A stretch of 64,000 nucleotides of DNA from Rhodospirillales bacterium (GTDB taxonomy: Bacteria; Pseudomonadota; Alphaproteobacteria; Rhodospirillales; UBA2165), in assembly GCA_022823235.1 (NCBI GenBank), contig JAJDXO010000030.1:186001-250000 (forward strand), written 5' to 3'. The number at the start of each line of letters is the position of its first letter. Positions within the stretch are counted from its first letter, which is position 1. The notes beneath the pieces are model-generated. The model was not told where the DNA came from and did no database searches. It saw only the letters and a program-made list of their open reading frames with translations. Of this stretch, positions 41,679 to 51,769 are shown piece after piece. Position numbers and translations under genes: made by a program.

Positions 41679-41702
41679 TACTTGACCAAATTAGTCGGAT
41701 AA
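41679..41702 (+). promoter_or_regulatory. IscR type-1-like operator, copy 1: TACTTGACCAAATTAGTCGGATAA
   Basis: Resembles the IscR type 1 motif (YYGAC-N7-GTCRR-like dyad); contains TTGACC; upstream of the cysE-iscR-suf island. Confidence 0.65.
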
Positions 41703-41708
41703 TCTATA

Positions 41709-41732
41709 TACCCGACTAAATTACCCGGGATT
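41709..41732 (+). promoter_or_regulatory. IscR type-1-like operator, copy 2: TACCCGACTAAATTACCCGGGATT
   Basis: Same consensus TACYYGACYAAATTASYCGG as copy 1, start-to-start spacing exactly 30 bp. Confidence 0.65.
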
Positions 41733-41814
41733 AGACTTTGCGACATCATTTGGACGGCGGGACTCCGTTTCCACGGCCGTCCCTCCGGACGAACGGGCGG
41801 CGGATACTAGCACA

Positions 41815-42594
41815 ATGAAGCAACGCTTTTTCAAGAGACTTCACGAAGATATTCGGTCGTTCATGGACCGGGACCCGGCGGCGCGGTCCAAGCTCGAAGT
41901 ATTTCTGTGCTATCCCGGCTATCACGCCATTCTGTATTACCGGTTTTCCAACCTTTTCTGGCGCAAGGGCCTTCATCTTATCGCCCGTTTCGTTTCCAAC
42001 TTCGCCAAGGTGGTCACCGGCATCGAAATTCATCCCGGCGCGACGATCGGGCGCCGGATGTTCATCGACCACGGCACCGGCGTGGTGATCGGCGAGACCT
42101 CAGAGATCGGCGACGACGTGACCCTCTACCAGGGCGTGACGCTCGGCGGGACGTCGCTGGAGAAGGGCAAGCGCCACCCGACGGTGCGCGACCGGGTTAT
42201 TGTCGGCTCCGGCGCGCAGGTATTGGGGCCCATCACTGTCGGTGAAGGCGCACGCATCGGCGCCAACGCCGTGGTGCTGAAGGACGTGCCCGAAGGCGCC
42301 ACCATGGTCGGCATCCCGGCCAAGATGGTCATGGCCAAGGGCAGGTCCCAGGATGACGACTTCACCGCCTACGGCACCCCGACCGATGACCTGCCCGATC
42401 CGGTGGCCAAGAGTTTCGAGAGCCTGCGCAGCCAATTGCAGGCACTGACGACGCGTATCGACGACCTCGAGCGCGAAAACCAAGAGCTGAAGCGCCGGGG
42501 CAACGGCGCCCGCGAAACAATGAACAATCAAGAAGACAGCGACCGCGGCCAAGGCGGGGAGGAAGACCCGCTAACCCGCACCGGGAATGACTGA
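41815..42594 (+). CDS. cysE: Serine O-acetyltransferase
   Basis: Hexapeptide repeats [58 protein letters not shown]...[25 protein letters not shown]. Confidence 0.93.
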   Translation: MKQRFFKRLHEDIRSFMDRDPAARSKLEVFLCYPGYHAILYYRFSNLFWRKGLHLIARFVSNFAKVVTGIEIHPGATIGRRMFIDHGTGVVIGETSEIGDDVTLYQGVTLGGTSLEKGKRHPTVRDRVIVGSGAQVLGPITVGEGARIGANAVVLKDVPEGATMVGIPAKMVMAKGRSQDDDFTAYGTPTDDLPDPVAKSFESLRSQLQALTTRIDDLERENQELKRRGNGARETMNNQEDSDRGQGGEEDPLTRTGND

Positions 42595-42645
42595 TCGTCC
42601 CCGGCCAAGGGCCGCGGCGATCGCAGCAATTGAAGGAGACAGCTA

Positions 42646-43158
42646 GTGAAGCTGAGCACCAAGGGCCGTTACGCCGTCATGGCAATGGTTGATCTGGCCC
42701 GTCAAAGCCGAGAGGGCCAGCCCGTCGCGTTGGCCGACATCGCCGAGCGTCAGGATATTTCGCTTTCCTATCTGGAGCAGCTGTTCGGCAAGCTCCGCAA
42801 AGGGTCCCAGGTCAAGAGCGTCCGGGGCCCGGGCGGCGGCTATCAGTTGGCCCGCGCCGCCAACGAGATGCGGATTTCCGACATCATCCTGGCCGTCGAT
42901 GAGCCGATCAAGGCCACCCGTTGCACCCCGGGTTCGCCGGAGGGATGCCATACCGACCGCAGCCGCTGCCTGACCCACGATTTGTGGGAGGAACTGGGCA
43001 ACCAGATCTACCTCTACCTGAGCTCGGTCAGCCTCGAGGACGTGATCGAGAACCGGGTTCTGGGGACCAGCGGTCTGCTGAGCGCGCCGGAGGTGGTGAT
43101 CGGGCAGCCGGTTCCCGTGGCGCCGCAGCCGCAGCCCGCGCAGGTGCCCGCGGAATAG
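42646..43158 (+). CDS. iscR: Rrf2 family Fe-S cluster regulator IscR
   Basis: MKLSTKGRYAVMAMVDLA...ISLSYLEQLFGKLRK...VRGPGGGYQLAR; three-cysteine cluster RCTPGSPEGCHTDRSRCL. Confidence 0.93.
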   Translation: MKLSTKGRYAVMAMVDLARQSREGQPVALADIAERQDISLSYLEQLFGKLRKGSQVKSVRGPGGGYQLARAANEMRISDIILAVDEPIKATRCTPGSPEGCHTDRSRCLTHDLWEELGNQIYLYLSSVSLEDVIENRVLGTSGLLSAPEVVIGQPVPVAPQPQPAQVPAE

Positions 43159-43198
43159 CCGGGCCGGATTCGGCCGGCATCGGTCCGGCCGCCGCCAA

Positions 43199-44350
43199 TT
43201 GACAACGGATAGCCAACGGAACCAGCTTGTGAGCGCTTATCTCGACTATAACGCGACGGCCCCGCTTCGGCCCGAAGCCGCCGAGATCATGACCCGCCTG
43301 CTTGCCGAGACAGGCAACGGGTCCTCGGTGCATAGGGCCGGGCGCCGGGCGCGCGCGCATGTGGAGACGGCGCGGGAACAAGTGGCCGGGGCGCTCGGCG
43401 CGGCGCCTGCCGGGGTGGTGTTCACCAGCGGCGGCACGGAAGCCAATAATCTGGCGATCAAGGGTGCCGGACGGAAACGCCTGCTGGTGTCGGCGATCGA
43501 GCATCCATCCGTCCTGGAAGCCGCCCCGGGGGCCGAAATCATCCCGGCGGACGGGGACGGCGTCGTCGATCTTGCCGCCCTCGAGACCCTGCTGGCCGAA
43601 AATGATGCGCCGGCGCTGGTTTCCGTCATGCTGGCGAACAACGAAACCGGCGTGGTCCAGCCGGTGGCGGCGGCGGCCGAGATCGTCCGCCGGCATGGGG
43701 CGCTGCTGCACACCGATGCGATTCAGGCAGCGGGCAAACTGCCCGTGGACATGGCCTGGCTCGGTGCGGATATGATGACCGTGTCGTCCCATAAACTGGG
43801 CGGGCCACAGGGCGTTGGCGCCTTGATCGTTCGTGACGGCCTCGACATCGAACCCCAGATACGGGGCGGCGGTCAGGAGCGGGGACACCGGGCGGGGACC
43901 GAGAACGTTCCCGGGATCGCCGCCTTCGGCGCGGCCCTCGACGCGGCCTGCACCTCGATGGCTTGCTACGATGCCATCGAGGAACTGCGCGACCATATGG
44001 AACTGCGGATCGGCGCGGCCGCGCCCGAAGCGGTTTTCTTCGGCGCGCGCGCCGAGCGGCTGCCCAACACCCTGTGTTTCGGTGTCCCGGGCTTGCCCAG
44101 TGAGACCCAGGTCATTTCCCTCGACTTGGCCGGGGTCATGGTCAGCGCCGGGTCGGCCTGCTCGTCGGGCAAGGTTGAGCCGTCCCATGTGCTTACCGCC
44201 ATGGGGGCGCCCGACGATCTCGCCCAGTCATCCATCCGGGTGAGCCTGGGTTGGGACTCGACGGAGGACGATGTCCGGGCCTTCGTTTCGGCCTGGTCGG
44301 AACTTCACGGCCGGACCCGGGGCGCCGCCGCCCAGGCAAGCGCGGCGTGA
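43199..44350 (+). CDS. Cysteine desulfurase family protein (NifS/IscS-like paralogue)
   Basis: AYLDYNATAPLRPEAAEIM, VVFTSGGTEANNLAIKG, SSHKLGGPQGVGALIV, SAGSACSSGKVEPSHVL. Start TTG 43199 or GTG 43229. Confidence 0.88.
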   Translation: MTTDSQRNQLVSAYLDYNATAPLRPEAAEIMTRLLAETGNGSSVHRAGRRARAHVETAREQVAGALGAAPAGVVFTSGGTEANNLAIKGAGRKRLLVSAIEHPSVLEAAPGAEIIPADGDGVVDLAALETLLAENDAPALVSVMLANNETGVVQPVAAAAEIVRRHGALLHTDAIQAAGKLPVDMAWLGADMMTVSSHKLGGPQGVGALIVRDGLDIEPQIRGGGQERGHRAGTENVPGIAAFGAALDAACTSMACYDAIEELRDHMELRIGAAAPEAVFFGARAERLPNTLCFGVPGLPSETQVISLDLAGVMVSAGSACSSGKVEPSHVLTAMGAPDDLAQSSIRVSLGWDSTEDDVRAFVSAWSELHGRTRGAAAQASAA

Positions 44351-44363
44351 GGAGGTTTCCCGG

Positions 44364-45545
44364 ATGAACCAGCAGCAGCGCATCTATCTGGACAATCAGG
44401 CGACCACGCCCACCGATCCGCGGGTGGTCGAGGCCATGCTGCCGTATTTTTCCGACAAGTTCGGCAATCCCCATTCGGACAGCCATGCCTTCGGCGCCGA
44501 GGCGAGCGAGGCCGTCGAGGCGGCCCGCGCGCAGGTCGCCGGGCTGATCGGCGCCCGGCCGCGGGAGATCTTTTTCACGTCGGGCGCCACGGAATCCAAC
44601 AACATCGCCATCAAGGGCGCGGCGGCGGAGCGCCGCAACACCCGGCGTCATGTGGTCACCTGCGTGACCGAGCACCTGTGCGTGTTGAACTCGGTGCTGG
44701 AACTCGACGATCAGGGTTTCGACATAACCTATCTGCCGGTGGACGCGGACGGCATGATCGATCTCGACGAGCTTCGGGCCGCGGTCACCGGGGACACGCT
44801 GCTGGTCTCCGTCATGGCGGTGCAGAACGAGGTCGGCGTGATTCAGCCGATGGCCGAGATCGGCGCCATCTGCCGGGAGGCGGGCGCCTGCCTGCATACC
44901 GACGCGGCCCAGGCCGCCGGCAAGATCCCGCTCGATGTGCGGGAGATGAACATCGATCTGCTGAGCATTTCCGGCCACAAGCTGTATGGGCCGATGGGTG
45001 TGGGCGCGCTTTACAAGCGTGAAGATTCCGGGGTCCGGGTGGCGCCCATCTTCAGCGGCGGCGGTCAGGAGCAGGGGGTGCGTCCGGGTACCGTCCCGGC
45101 GCCGCTGGCTGTCGGTATCGGCGCCGCCTGCGCGATCGCGGCCGAGGAGATGGCCGGCGAGGCGAACCGCCTCCGCATGCTCCGCGACGGCCTGCTTCAG
45201 CGGATTACCGAAGCGGTGCCGGGTATCAAGCTCAATGGTCACGCCGAAAAACGGATTGCCGGAAACCTCAATATCAGCGTCGAGGGACTGTTGGCCGATG
45301 CGATGATGGCCGCCATGCCGGACATCGCCGTATCGTCGGGGTCGGCGTGCTCGTCGGCGGAGTCCGAATCCTCGCACGTTCTCCGCTCCCTTGGCCTCAC
45401 CGACGAACAGGCGGAGGGCAGCCTGCGCATCGGGCTCGGGCGCTTCACCACCACCGACGAAATAAATGTTGCCGGCGATCGATTGATCGAAGCGATCACG
45501 CAACTACGTATGAAGGGCGCCGCGAATTCCGTGGCGGCCGAATAA
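44364..45545 (+). CDS. iscS: Cysteine desulfurase IscS-like
   Basis: [82 protein letters not shown] Shine-Dalgarno before ATG 44364. Confidence 0.93.
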   Translation: MNQQQRIYLDNQATTPTDPRVVEAMLPYFSDKFGNPHSDSHAFGAEASEAVEAARAQVAGLIGARPREIFFTSGATESNNIAIKGAAAERRNTRRHVVTCVTEHLCVLNSVLELDDQGFDITYLPVDADGMIDLDELRAAVTGDTLLVSVMAVQNEVGVIQPMAEIGAICREAGACLHTDAAQAAGKIPLDVREMNIDLLSISGHKLYGPMGVGALYKREDSGVRVAPIFSGGGQEQGVRPGTVPAPLAVGIGAACAIAAEEMAGEANRLRMLRDGLLQRITEAVPGIKLNGHAEKRIAGNLNISVEGLLADAMMAAMPDIAVSSGSACSSAESESSHVLRSLGLTDEQAEGSLRIGLGRFTTTDEINVAGDRLIEAITQLRMKGAANSVAAE

Positions 45546-45585
45546 CCGGAACCCTAGTCAGGCCCGGAGGGAAACGAGAGAAACA

Positions 45586-47046
45586 ATGGCAGTCACTCAA
45601 GAAACCGTCCAAACGGTCCAGGAAGTCGAAAAGTACAAATACGGCTTCGTCACCGATATCGATACGGATACGGCGCCCAAGGGCCTGAACGAGGATATCA
45701 TCCGGTTCATCTCGGCCAAGAAGGAGGAGCCCCAATGGCTGCTCGACTGGCGCCTCAAGGCCTATGAGCACTGGCTGACCATGGAGGAGCCGGACTGGGC
45801 CAAGGTCGGCTATCCGCCCATCGACTATCAGGACGCTTATTATTATTCGGCGCCCAAGTCGGCGGAAGAGGGGCCGGAAAGCCTCGACGACGTGGACCCG
45901 GAACTGCTGGCCACGTACGAGAAGCTCGGCATTCCCCTGCACGAACAGGAGGTGCTCGCCGGCGTGAAGAACGTTGCCGTGGACGCGGTGTTCGACAGCG
46001 TCTCGGTGGCGACGACGTTCAAGGAGACCCTCGCCGCCCACGGGGTGATCTTTTGCTCGATCTCCGAAGCGGTGAAGGACCATCCGGAGCTGGTGAGGGA
46101 ATATCTCGGCTCCGTCGTTCCCTATTCGGACAATTTTTTCGCGACGCTCAATTGCGCGGTATTCACGGACGGGTCGTTCGTCTACATCCCGAAAGGGGTG
46201 CGCTGCCCGATGGAGCTCTCCACCTACTTCCGGATCAACGCGGCCAATACGGGCCAGTTCGAGCGGACGCTGATCATCGCCGATGAGGGCTCCTACGTGA
46301 GTTACCTCGAAGGCTGCACCGCGCCGATGCGGGACGAGAACCAGCTCCACGCGGCGGTTGTCGAACTGGTCGCCCACAAGGACGCGGAAATCAAATACTC
46401 GACGGTCCAGAACTGGTATCCCGGCGACGAAAACGGTGTCGGCGGCATCTACAACTTCGTCACCAAGCGGGGCGCCTGCCGCGGCGACGATTCCAAGATT
46501 TCCTGGACCCAGGTCGAGACCGGCTCGGCGATTACCTGGAAGTATCCGAGTTGCATCCTGCAGGGCGATCGGTCGGTGGGCGAGTTCTATTCCATCGCCA
46601 TCACCAACAACTTCCAGCAGGCCGATACGGGCACCAAGATGATCCATCTCGGCAAGGACACCAGGTCGAGGATCATTTCCAAGGGTATCTCGGCGGGCAA
46701 ATCCCAGGCCACCTACCGCGGGCTGGTGAAGATGATGCCCAATGCCTCGGATGCGCGGAATTATTCCCAGTGCGATTCACTGCTCATCGGATCGGAGTGC
46801 GGCGCCCATACGGTGCCCTATATCGAGAGCCGCAACCGCTCCGCCCAGGTCGAGCACGAAGCGACGACCTCGAAGATCAGCGACGACCAGTTGTTCTATT
46901 GCCGCCAGCGGGGAATCGGCGAGGAGGAAGCCGTTGCCCTGATCGTCAACGGATTCTGCCGCGAGGTGCTGCAGGAACTGCCCATGGAATTCGCCGTCGA
47001 GGCACAGAAGCTGGTCGGAATCAGCCTCGAGGGAAGCGTCGGATAA
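45586..47046 (+). CDS. sufB: Fe-S cluster assembly protein SufB
   Basis: [29 protein letters not shown]...[20 protein letters not shown]...[28 protein letters not shown]. Confidence 0.97.
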   Translation: MAVTQETVQTVQEVEKYKYGFVTDIDTDTAPKGLNEDIIRFISAKKEEPQWLLDWRLKAYEHWLTMEEPDWAKVGYPPIDYQDAYYYSAPKSAEEGPESLDDVDPELLATYEKLGIPLHEQEVLAGVKNVAVDAVFDSVSVATTFKETLAAHGVIFCSISEAVKDHPELVREYLGSVVPYSDNFFATLNCAVFTDGSFVYIPKGVRCPMELSTYFRINAANTGQFERTLIIADEGSYVSYLEGCTAPMRDENQLHAAVVELVAHKDAEIKYSTVQNWYPGDENGVGGIYNFVTKRGACRGDDSKISWTQVETGSAITWKYPSCILQGDRSVGEFYSIAITNNFQQADTGTKMIHLGKDTRSRIISKGISAGKSQATYRGLVKMMPNASDARNYSQCDSLLIGSECGAHTVPYIESRNRSAQVEHEATTSKISDDQLFYCRQRGIGEEEAVALIVNGFCREVLQELPMEFAVEAQKLVGISLEGSVG

Positions 47047-47076
47047 GGCGCGAATTGGAACGAAAAGAAGTCATCA

Positions 47077-47116
47077 AATGTCCATGAATGTCCATGAATG
47101 TCCATGAATGTCCATT
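47077..47116 (+). repeat. Tandem repeat, 4 x 10 bp (AATGTCCATG), in sufB-sufC intergenic region
   Basis: Four consecutive units at 47077, 47087, 47097 and 47107; the last unit ends T instead of G. Confidence 0.95.
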
Positions 47117-47139
47117 AGCCGGAAGAGTTCGTAAGAATT

Positions 47140-47889
47140 ATGTTGGAAATTAAAAATCTGCACGCCAGTGTCGACGGAAAGACGATCCTCAAGGGCCTCG
47201 ACCTGGCCATGGGGCCGGGCGAGGTCCATGCCATCATGGGGCCGAACGGCTCGGGCAAGAGCACGTTGTCCTATGTGATCGCCGGCCGTGACGGCTACGA
47301 GGTGACCGAAGGATCGATCCTGTTCAACGGCAGGGACCTGATGGAGATGGAGCCGGACGAGCGCGCCGGTGAAGGCCTGTTTCTCGCCTTCCAGTATCCG
47401 GTGGAAATTCCCGGCGTTTCGACCATGAACTTCCTCAAGACTTCGCTCAACGCGATACGCGCCTACCGGGGCGAGGACGAGCTGGATGCCATGGATTTCC
47501 TCAAGTTCGTCCGTGAACAGACCGCGACCCTGAACATCACGGACGAATTGCTGAAGCGCGCCGTCAATGTCGGCTTCTCCGGCGGTGAGAAGAAGCGCAA
47601 CGAGGTGTTGCAGATGGCGGTGCTCCGCCCCTCGCTCGCGGTGCTCGACGAGACCGACAGCGGCCTCGATGTTGATGCCCTGAAAATCGTCGGCGAGGGC
47701 GTCACCAGCCTGCGGTCGCCGGAGCGGTCGATGCTGGTGATCACCCACTATCAGCGTTTGCTGGACTACGTCGTCCCCGACCGCGTCCATGTTCTGGCCG
47801 ACGGCAAAATCGTTGCCTCGGGCGACGCCGGTTTGGCGCGCGAGCTCGAGGAGAAGGGTTACGCCGAATTTTCAAAGGCGGCCGCATAG
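47140..47889 (+). CDS. sufC: Fe-S cluster assembly ATPase SufC
   Basis: Walker A GPNGSGKSTLSYVIAG, FLAFQYPVEIPGV, FSGGEKKRNEVLQMAVLRPSLAVLDETDSGLDVDAL. Confidence 0.97.
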   Translation: MLEIKNLHASVDGKTILKGLDLAMGPGEVHAIMGPNGSGKSTLSYVIAGRDGYEVTEGSILFNGRDLMEMEPDERAGEGLFLAFQYPVEIPGVSTMNFLKTSLNAIRAYRGEDELDAMDFLKFVREQTATLNITDELLKRAVNVGFSGGEKKRNEVLQMAVLRPSLAVLDETDSGLDVDALKIVGEGVTSLRSPERSMLVITHYQRLLDYVVPDRVHVLADGKIVASGDAGLARELEEKGYAEFSKAAA

Positions 47890-49203
47890 ATGAGTATTAC
47901 GTCAGCAAGCCGGGCGATGCTCGACCGTTACGAAGCGGTGCGCGAGACGCTGCCCGGACAGCGGATCGAATGGCTCGCCGATCTCCGCGAGGCGGCCGTC
48001 CAATCGTTCGGCAAGACCGGCCTGCCGACGCCGAAGGTGGAGGAGTGGAAGTACACCAATCTTCGCGCCCTCGACGGTTTCGATTTTTCCGAAACCCCCG
48101 GCAATGCGGACGCCGCCGTCGATCTGCCGGATGCCGTCGGCGCCGGGCCGCGCCTGGTGTTCGTCGACGGCGTTTTCCGGGATGATCTGTCGCAGCTTCG
48201 GGATTTCGACGGCGTCCGGTTCACGCCGCTCGCCGACCGTCTGGAAAGCGGTGCGGACCTGATCCAGCCGCGTCTTGGCGACCTCGGCAACGATCAGCCG
48301 CTGCTGGCGCTCAACGGGGCGTTCCTCGAAGACGGCTATGTGGTCGAGGTGGCGGAGAAGGCGGAAATCGCCGCGCCCCTGGAAGTCGTCTTTGCCGATA
48401 CCGGCGGCGATGCCCCGACGGTCCGCCAGCCCCGCAACATGATCATCGCCGGCGCCGGCAGCCGGGTGCAGGTCATCGAGACCCATCTGGGTGCTGCTCC
48501 CTCGCAGCAGTTTTTCAACGGCGCGACCATGGTCACCGTTGCCGAGGGCGCCACCGTCGAGCACCGGCGGGTTCAGCGGCAGGGGGCTGGCAGCGTCCAC
48601 GTCAATACGGTCCGCGCGAGGATCGATAGCGGCGGGATCTATGACAGTTTCGTCCTTCAGCAGGGGGCGGCGGTTGCCCGGGACGAGGTTCAGGTCGGCC
48701 TGACCGCCGGCGAGTCCGTTGCCCGGCTCAATGGCGTGTATCTCGGTGACGGATCGCAGGTCCTCGACAACACCACCGTCGTCCGCCACGCGACCAAGAA
48801 TTCCATCTCCGAACAGCTCTACAAGGGCGCCCTGACCGGCTCGGCGCGGGCCGTATTCCAGGGCAACATCCGGGTCGAGGCCGGCGCCGACGGCACCGAT
48901 GGTCGGATGACCAACAAGACCCTGTTGTTGTCGGACAAGGCCGAGATAGATACCAAGCCGCAGCTCGAAATCTTCGCCGACGACGTCAAATGCTCCCACG
49001 GCGCGACCGCCGGCGAACTTGACGACGACGCACTGTTCTATCTCCGCGCCCGCGGTATCCCCGAGGCGCAGGCCCGCGGCATGCTGGTCGAGGCATTTCT
49101 CGGCGAAGTGATAGACGGTGTCGAGGAGGAGCCGATCGAGCCGCTGCTTCGGGATGCGGTCGGCAACTGGCTCGCCCATGCACAGGAAACGGACGAAGGA
49201 TGA
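47890..49203 (+). CDS. sufD: Fe-S cluster assembly protein SufD
   Basis: KVEEWKYTNLRAL; KCSHGATAGELDDDALFYLRARGIPEAQARGMLVEAF; abuts sufC. Confidence 0.95.
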   Translation: MSITSASRAMLDRYEAVRETLPGQRIEWLADLREAAVQSFGKTGLPTPKVEEWKYTNLRALDGFDFSETPGNADAAVDLPDAVGAGPRLVFVDGVFRDDLSQLRDFDGVRFTPLADRLESGADLIQPRLGDLGNDQPLLALNGAFLEDGYVVEVAEKAEIAAPLEVVFADTGGDAPTVRQPRNMIIAGAGSRVQVIETHLGAAPSQQFFNGATMVTVAEGATVEHRRVQRQGAGSVHVNTVRARIDSGGIYDSFVLQQGAAVARDEVQVGLTAGESVARLNGVYLGDGSQVLDNTTVVRHATKNSISEQLYKGALTGSARAVFQGNIRVEAGADGTDGRMTNKTLLLSDKAEIDTKPQLEIFADDVKCSHGATAGELDDDALFYLRARGIPEAQARGMLVEAFLGEVIDGVEEEPIEPLLRDAVGNWLAHAQETDEG

Positions 49204-50456
49204 CCAACGTCGTGAACCTTACCGAACCAATCGGCGCCGGCGCCTTCGACGTCGAGGCGATCCGCCGCGACTTTCCGGCCTTGTCGCTGGAGGTCAACGG
49301 CAAGCCGCTGGTATTCCTGGATAGCGCCGCCAGCGCCCAGAAGCCGCGGGCGGTCATCGACGCCATGACCCGGGCCTACGAGAGCCAGTACGCCAACGTG
49401 CACCGGGGCACCTACCATCTCAGCCAGGTGGCGACCGAGAACTACGAAAACGCCCGGGCGAAGGTGGCTCAATTCATGAACGCCAAAAGCCCGGATGAAA
49501 TCATCTTCACCCATAGCGCCACCGCGGGCTTCAATCTGGTGGCCCATTCCTTCGGCTCGATGCTGGAGGCGGGTGACGAAATCATCGTCTCGGTGATGGA
49601 GCACCATGCCAACATCGTCCCCTGGCAGTTGTTGCGCGACCGCACGGGCATCGAAATCAAGGTGGCGCCCATCGACGATGCCGGCAATTTCCTGATCGGC
49701 GAGTTCGAGAAACTACTCGGCCCCAGGACCAAGCTGGTCGCCGTTACCCACGTCTCCAATGTGCTGGGGACCGTCACGCCGGTGAAGGAAATCGTCCGGC
49801 TAGCCCATGACAACGGCACCCCTGTCCTGTTCGACGGGGCCCAGGGCATTGTCCACGAAGGGGTCGATGTGCAGGACCTGGACTGCGACTTCTACGTCTG
49901 GACCGGCCACAAGCTCTATGGGCCGACCGGCATCGGCGTGCTGTGGGGCAAGTCGGAATGGCTGGAGAAGATGCCGCCCTTCGAAGGCGGCGGCGACATG
50001 ATCTCCCTGGTCACGTTCGAAAAGACCACCTATCGGGAGCCGCCGGCGCGGTTCGAGGCCGGCACGCCGCCGATCGTCGAAGCCGTCGGGCTTGGCGCCG
50101 CCATCGACTACGTCACCGCCGTCGGCCCCGACAGGATTGCCGCCCATGAAAAGGAGCTGCTGGATTACGCCATGCTGCGTCTCGCCGACGTGGAAGGGCT
50201 CAGGATTCTCGGCCGGGCGCAGCAAAAGGCCGGGATCGTGTCGTTCGAGTTTGGTGACGTGCACTCCCATGACGTGGCGACGATCATCGACAGCGCCGGG
50301 GTGGCGGTTCGCGCCGGACACCACTGCGCACAGCCGCTGATGGAGCGTTTCGGCGTGACCTCGACCTCCCGGGCGTCGTTCGGTATGTACACCACCCGCG
50401 CGGAAGTGGATGCGCTGGCCGAGGCCTTGGAAAAGGTCAGAGAGATATTCGGATGA
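49200..50456 (+). CDS. sufS: Cysteine desulfurase SufS
   Basis: LVFLDSAASAQKPRAVIDAM, VHRGTYHLSQVATENYENARAKVA, WTGHKLYGPTGIGVLWG, RAGHHCAQPLMERFGV; 4-bp overlap with sufD. Confidence 0.95.
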   Translation: MTNVVNLTEPIGAGAFDVEAIRRDFPALSLEVNGKPLVFLDSAASAQKPRAVIDAMTRAYESQYANVHRGTYHLSQVATENYENARAKVAQFMNAKSPDEIIFTHSATAGFNLVAHSFGSMLEAGDEIIVSVMEHHANIVPWQLLRDRTGIEIKVAPIDDAGNFLIGEFEKLLGPRTKLVAVTHVSNVLGTVTPVKEIVRLAHDNGTPVLFDGAQGIVHEGVDVQDLDCDFYVWTGHKLYGPTGIGVLWGKSEWLEKMPPFEGGGDMISLVTFEKTTYREPPARFEAGTPPIVEAVGLGAAIDYVTAVGPDRIAAHEKELLDYAMLRLADVEGLRILGRAQQKAGIVSFEFGDVHSHDVATIIDSAGVAVRAGHHCAQPLMERFGVTSTSRASFGMYTTRAEVDALAEALEKVREIFG

Positions 50457-50920
50457 TCGACGACGATTTGAGAGATCTGTACCAGGAGGTGATCCTGGAC
50501 CACGGGAAGAATCCCCGGAACTTCCGCCATCCGGAGGATGCCAGCCATAAGGCGCTTGGCAACAATCCCCTGTGCGGCGACCGGTTGACCGTCTACCTGC
50601 GGCTCGATGAAAATCAGAACATCCGGGATGCCGCCTTTGAAGGGAAGGGCTGCGCCATTTCCATCGCGTCGGCCTCGATGATGACGGACATGGTCAAGGG
50701 CAAGCCCCTCGCCGAGGCACAGGCGCTTTTCGAACGGTTCCACAGGATGTGCACCGGGGACGATGACGGCGGGGTCGCCGACGGGTTCGAAGACGAATTG
50801 GAGAAGTTGAAGGTGATGTCGGGCGTTCGCCAGTTCCCCATGCGGGTGAAGTGCGCGACGCTCGCCTGGCACACCATGAACGCCGCCGCCGAGGGTGAGG
50901 ACGCGGCGACCACGGAGTGA
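50453..50920 (+). CDS. sufU: Fe-S cluster assembly scaffold SufU
   Basis: LYQEVILDHGKNPRNFRHPEDASHKALGNNPLCGDRLTVYL...FEGKGCAISIASASMMTDMVKGK...RVKCATLAWHTM. Confidence 0.93.
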   Translation: MIDDDLRDLYQEVILDHGKNPRNFRHPEDASHKALGNNPLCGDRLTVYLRLDENQNIRDAAFEGKGCAISIASASMMTDMVKGKPLAEAQALFERFHRMCTGDDDGGVADGFEDELEKLKVMSGVRQFPMRVKCATLAWHTMNAAAEGEDAATTE

Positions 50921-50941
50921 GCACGAAGAAGGCTGATCAAG

Positions 50942-51370
50942 ATGGATGAGAACATGGACAATTACCCGATGGGGCCGACCCAGCCCTGGGAAACCGCAAT
51001 GGGCGGCGAGGTGCCCGAGGGCATCGTCGGCCGGGCCGGCGCGCCCCTGGACGACGGCGTGTCCGTTGCCGGTCTGTCGGCGGTCGCCGAGGCGCTGCGC
51101 ACCGTCTACGATCCTGAAATCCCGGTGAATATCTATGAGTTGGGGCTCATCTATACCATCGACATCAGCGAAGAGACCGGCAACGCCATGATCGAGATGA
51201 CCCTGACCGCGCCCGGCTGTCCGGTTGCCGGCATCCTGCCCCAGCAGGTGGCCGACGCGGCGGCCTCGGTGCCCGGTATCGCCGAAGTGGAGGTCAAGCT
51301 GGTCTGGGACCCGCCCTGGGACATGGACAAGATGTCCGACGAAGCCAAAGTCGCCCTGGGCATGTTCTAG
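50942..51370 (+). CDS. sufT: SufT family (DUF59) Fe-S assembly protein
   Basis: ALRTVYDPEIPVNIYELGLIYTIDISEETGNAMIEMTLTAPGCPVAGILPQQV...VKLVWDPPWDMDKMSDEAKVALGM. Confidence 0.92.
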   Translation: MDENMDNYPMGPTQPWETAMGGEVPEGIVGRAGAPLDDGVSVAGLSAVAEALRTVYDPEIPVNIYELGLIYTIDISEETGNAMIEMTLTAPGCPVAGILPQQVADAAASVPGIAEVEVKLVWDPPWDMDKMSDEAKVALGMF

Positions 51371-51386
51371 AGCGGGGGAAAAGAGA

Positions 51387-51734
51387 ATGATGATGAACCA
51401 AGGACAACAAGCCGTCACCCTGACCGACAACGCGGTTTCGCGCGTGCGCTCGCTGATGGACCGCGCCGACAAGCCGGTGCTCGGCCTGCGGGTCGGGGTC
51501 AGCAACACCGGCTGTTCCGGCCACTCCTACGTGGTCGAATATGCCGAGGACAAGCGCCCGTTCGAGGAGGAGATCGAGCAGGACGGGGTCCGGGTGTTTA
51601 TCGATCCGGTCGCCGTCATGTTCCTGGTCGGCAGCAAGATGGATTACGTCGAGGGCAAGCTGCAGTCGGGCTTCGTGTTCGACAATCCCAACGAAAAGGG
51701 CCGCTGCGGCTGCGGCGAATCTTTCCACGTTTAA
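51387..51734 (+). CDS. sufA: Iron-sulfur cluster assembly A-type carrier (HesB/IscA/SufA)
   Basis: VTLTDNAVSRVRSLMDRADKPVLGLRVGVSNTGCSGHSYVVEYA...NPNEKGRCGCGESFHV; ATG 51387. Confidence 0.93.
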   Translation: MMMNQGQQAVTLTDNAVSRVRSLMDRADKPVLGLRVGVSNTGCSGHSYVVEYAEDKRPFEEEIEQDGVRVFIDPVAVMFLVGSKMDYVEGKLQSGFVFDNPNEKGRCGCGESFHV

Positions 51735-51769
51735 CCTCGTGCGGAGCCGGTGCCGGCGGAGGGCGGCTG

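Noticed and set aside
41662-41679. AAAAAAGCGGGCTTTTTT short hairpin as intrinsic terminator
   Set aside because: It sits between divergent gene starts, not at a gene end, and the stem has only two G-C pairs; more likely AT-rich promoter sequence.
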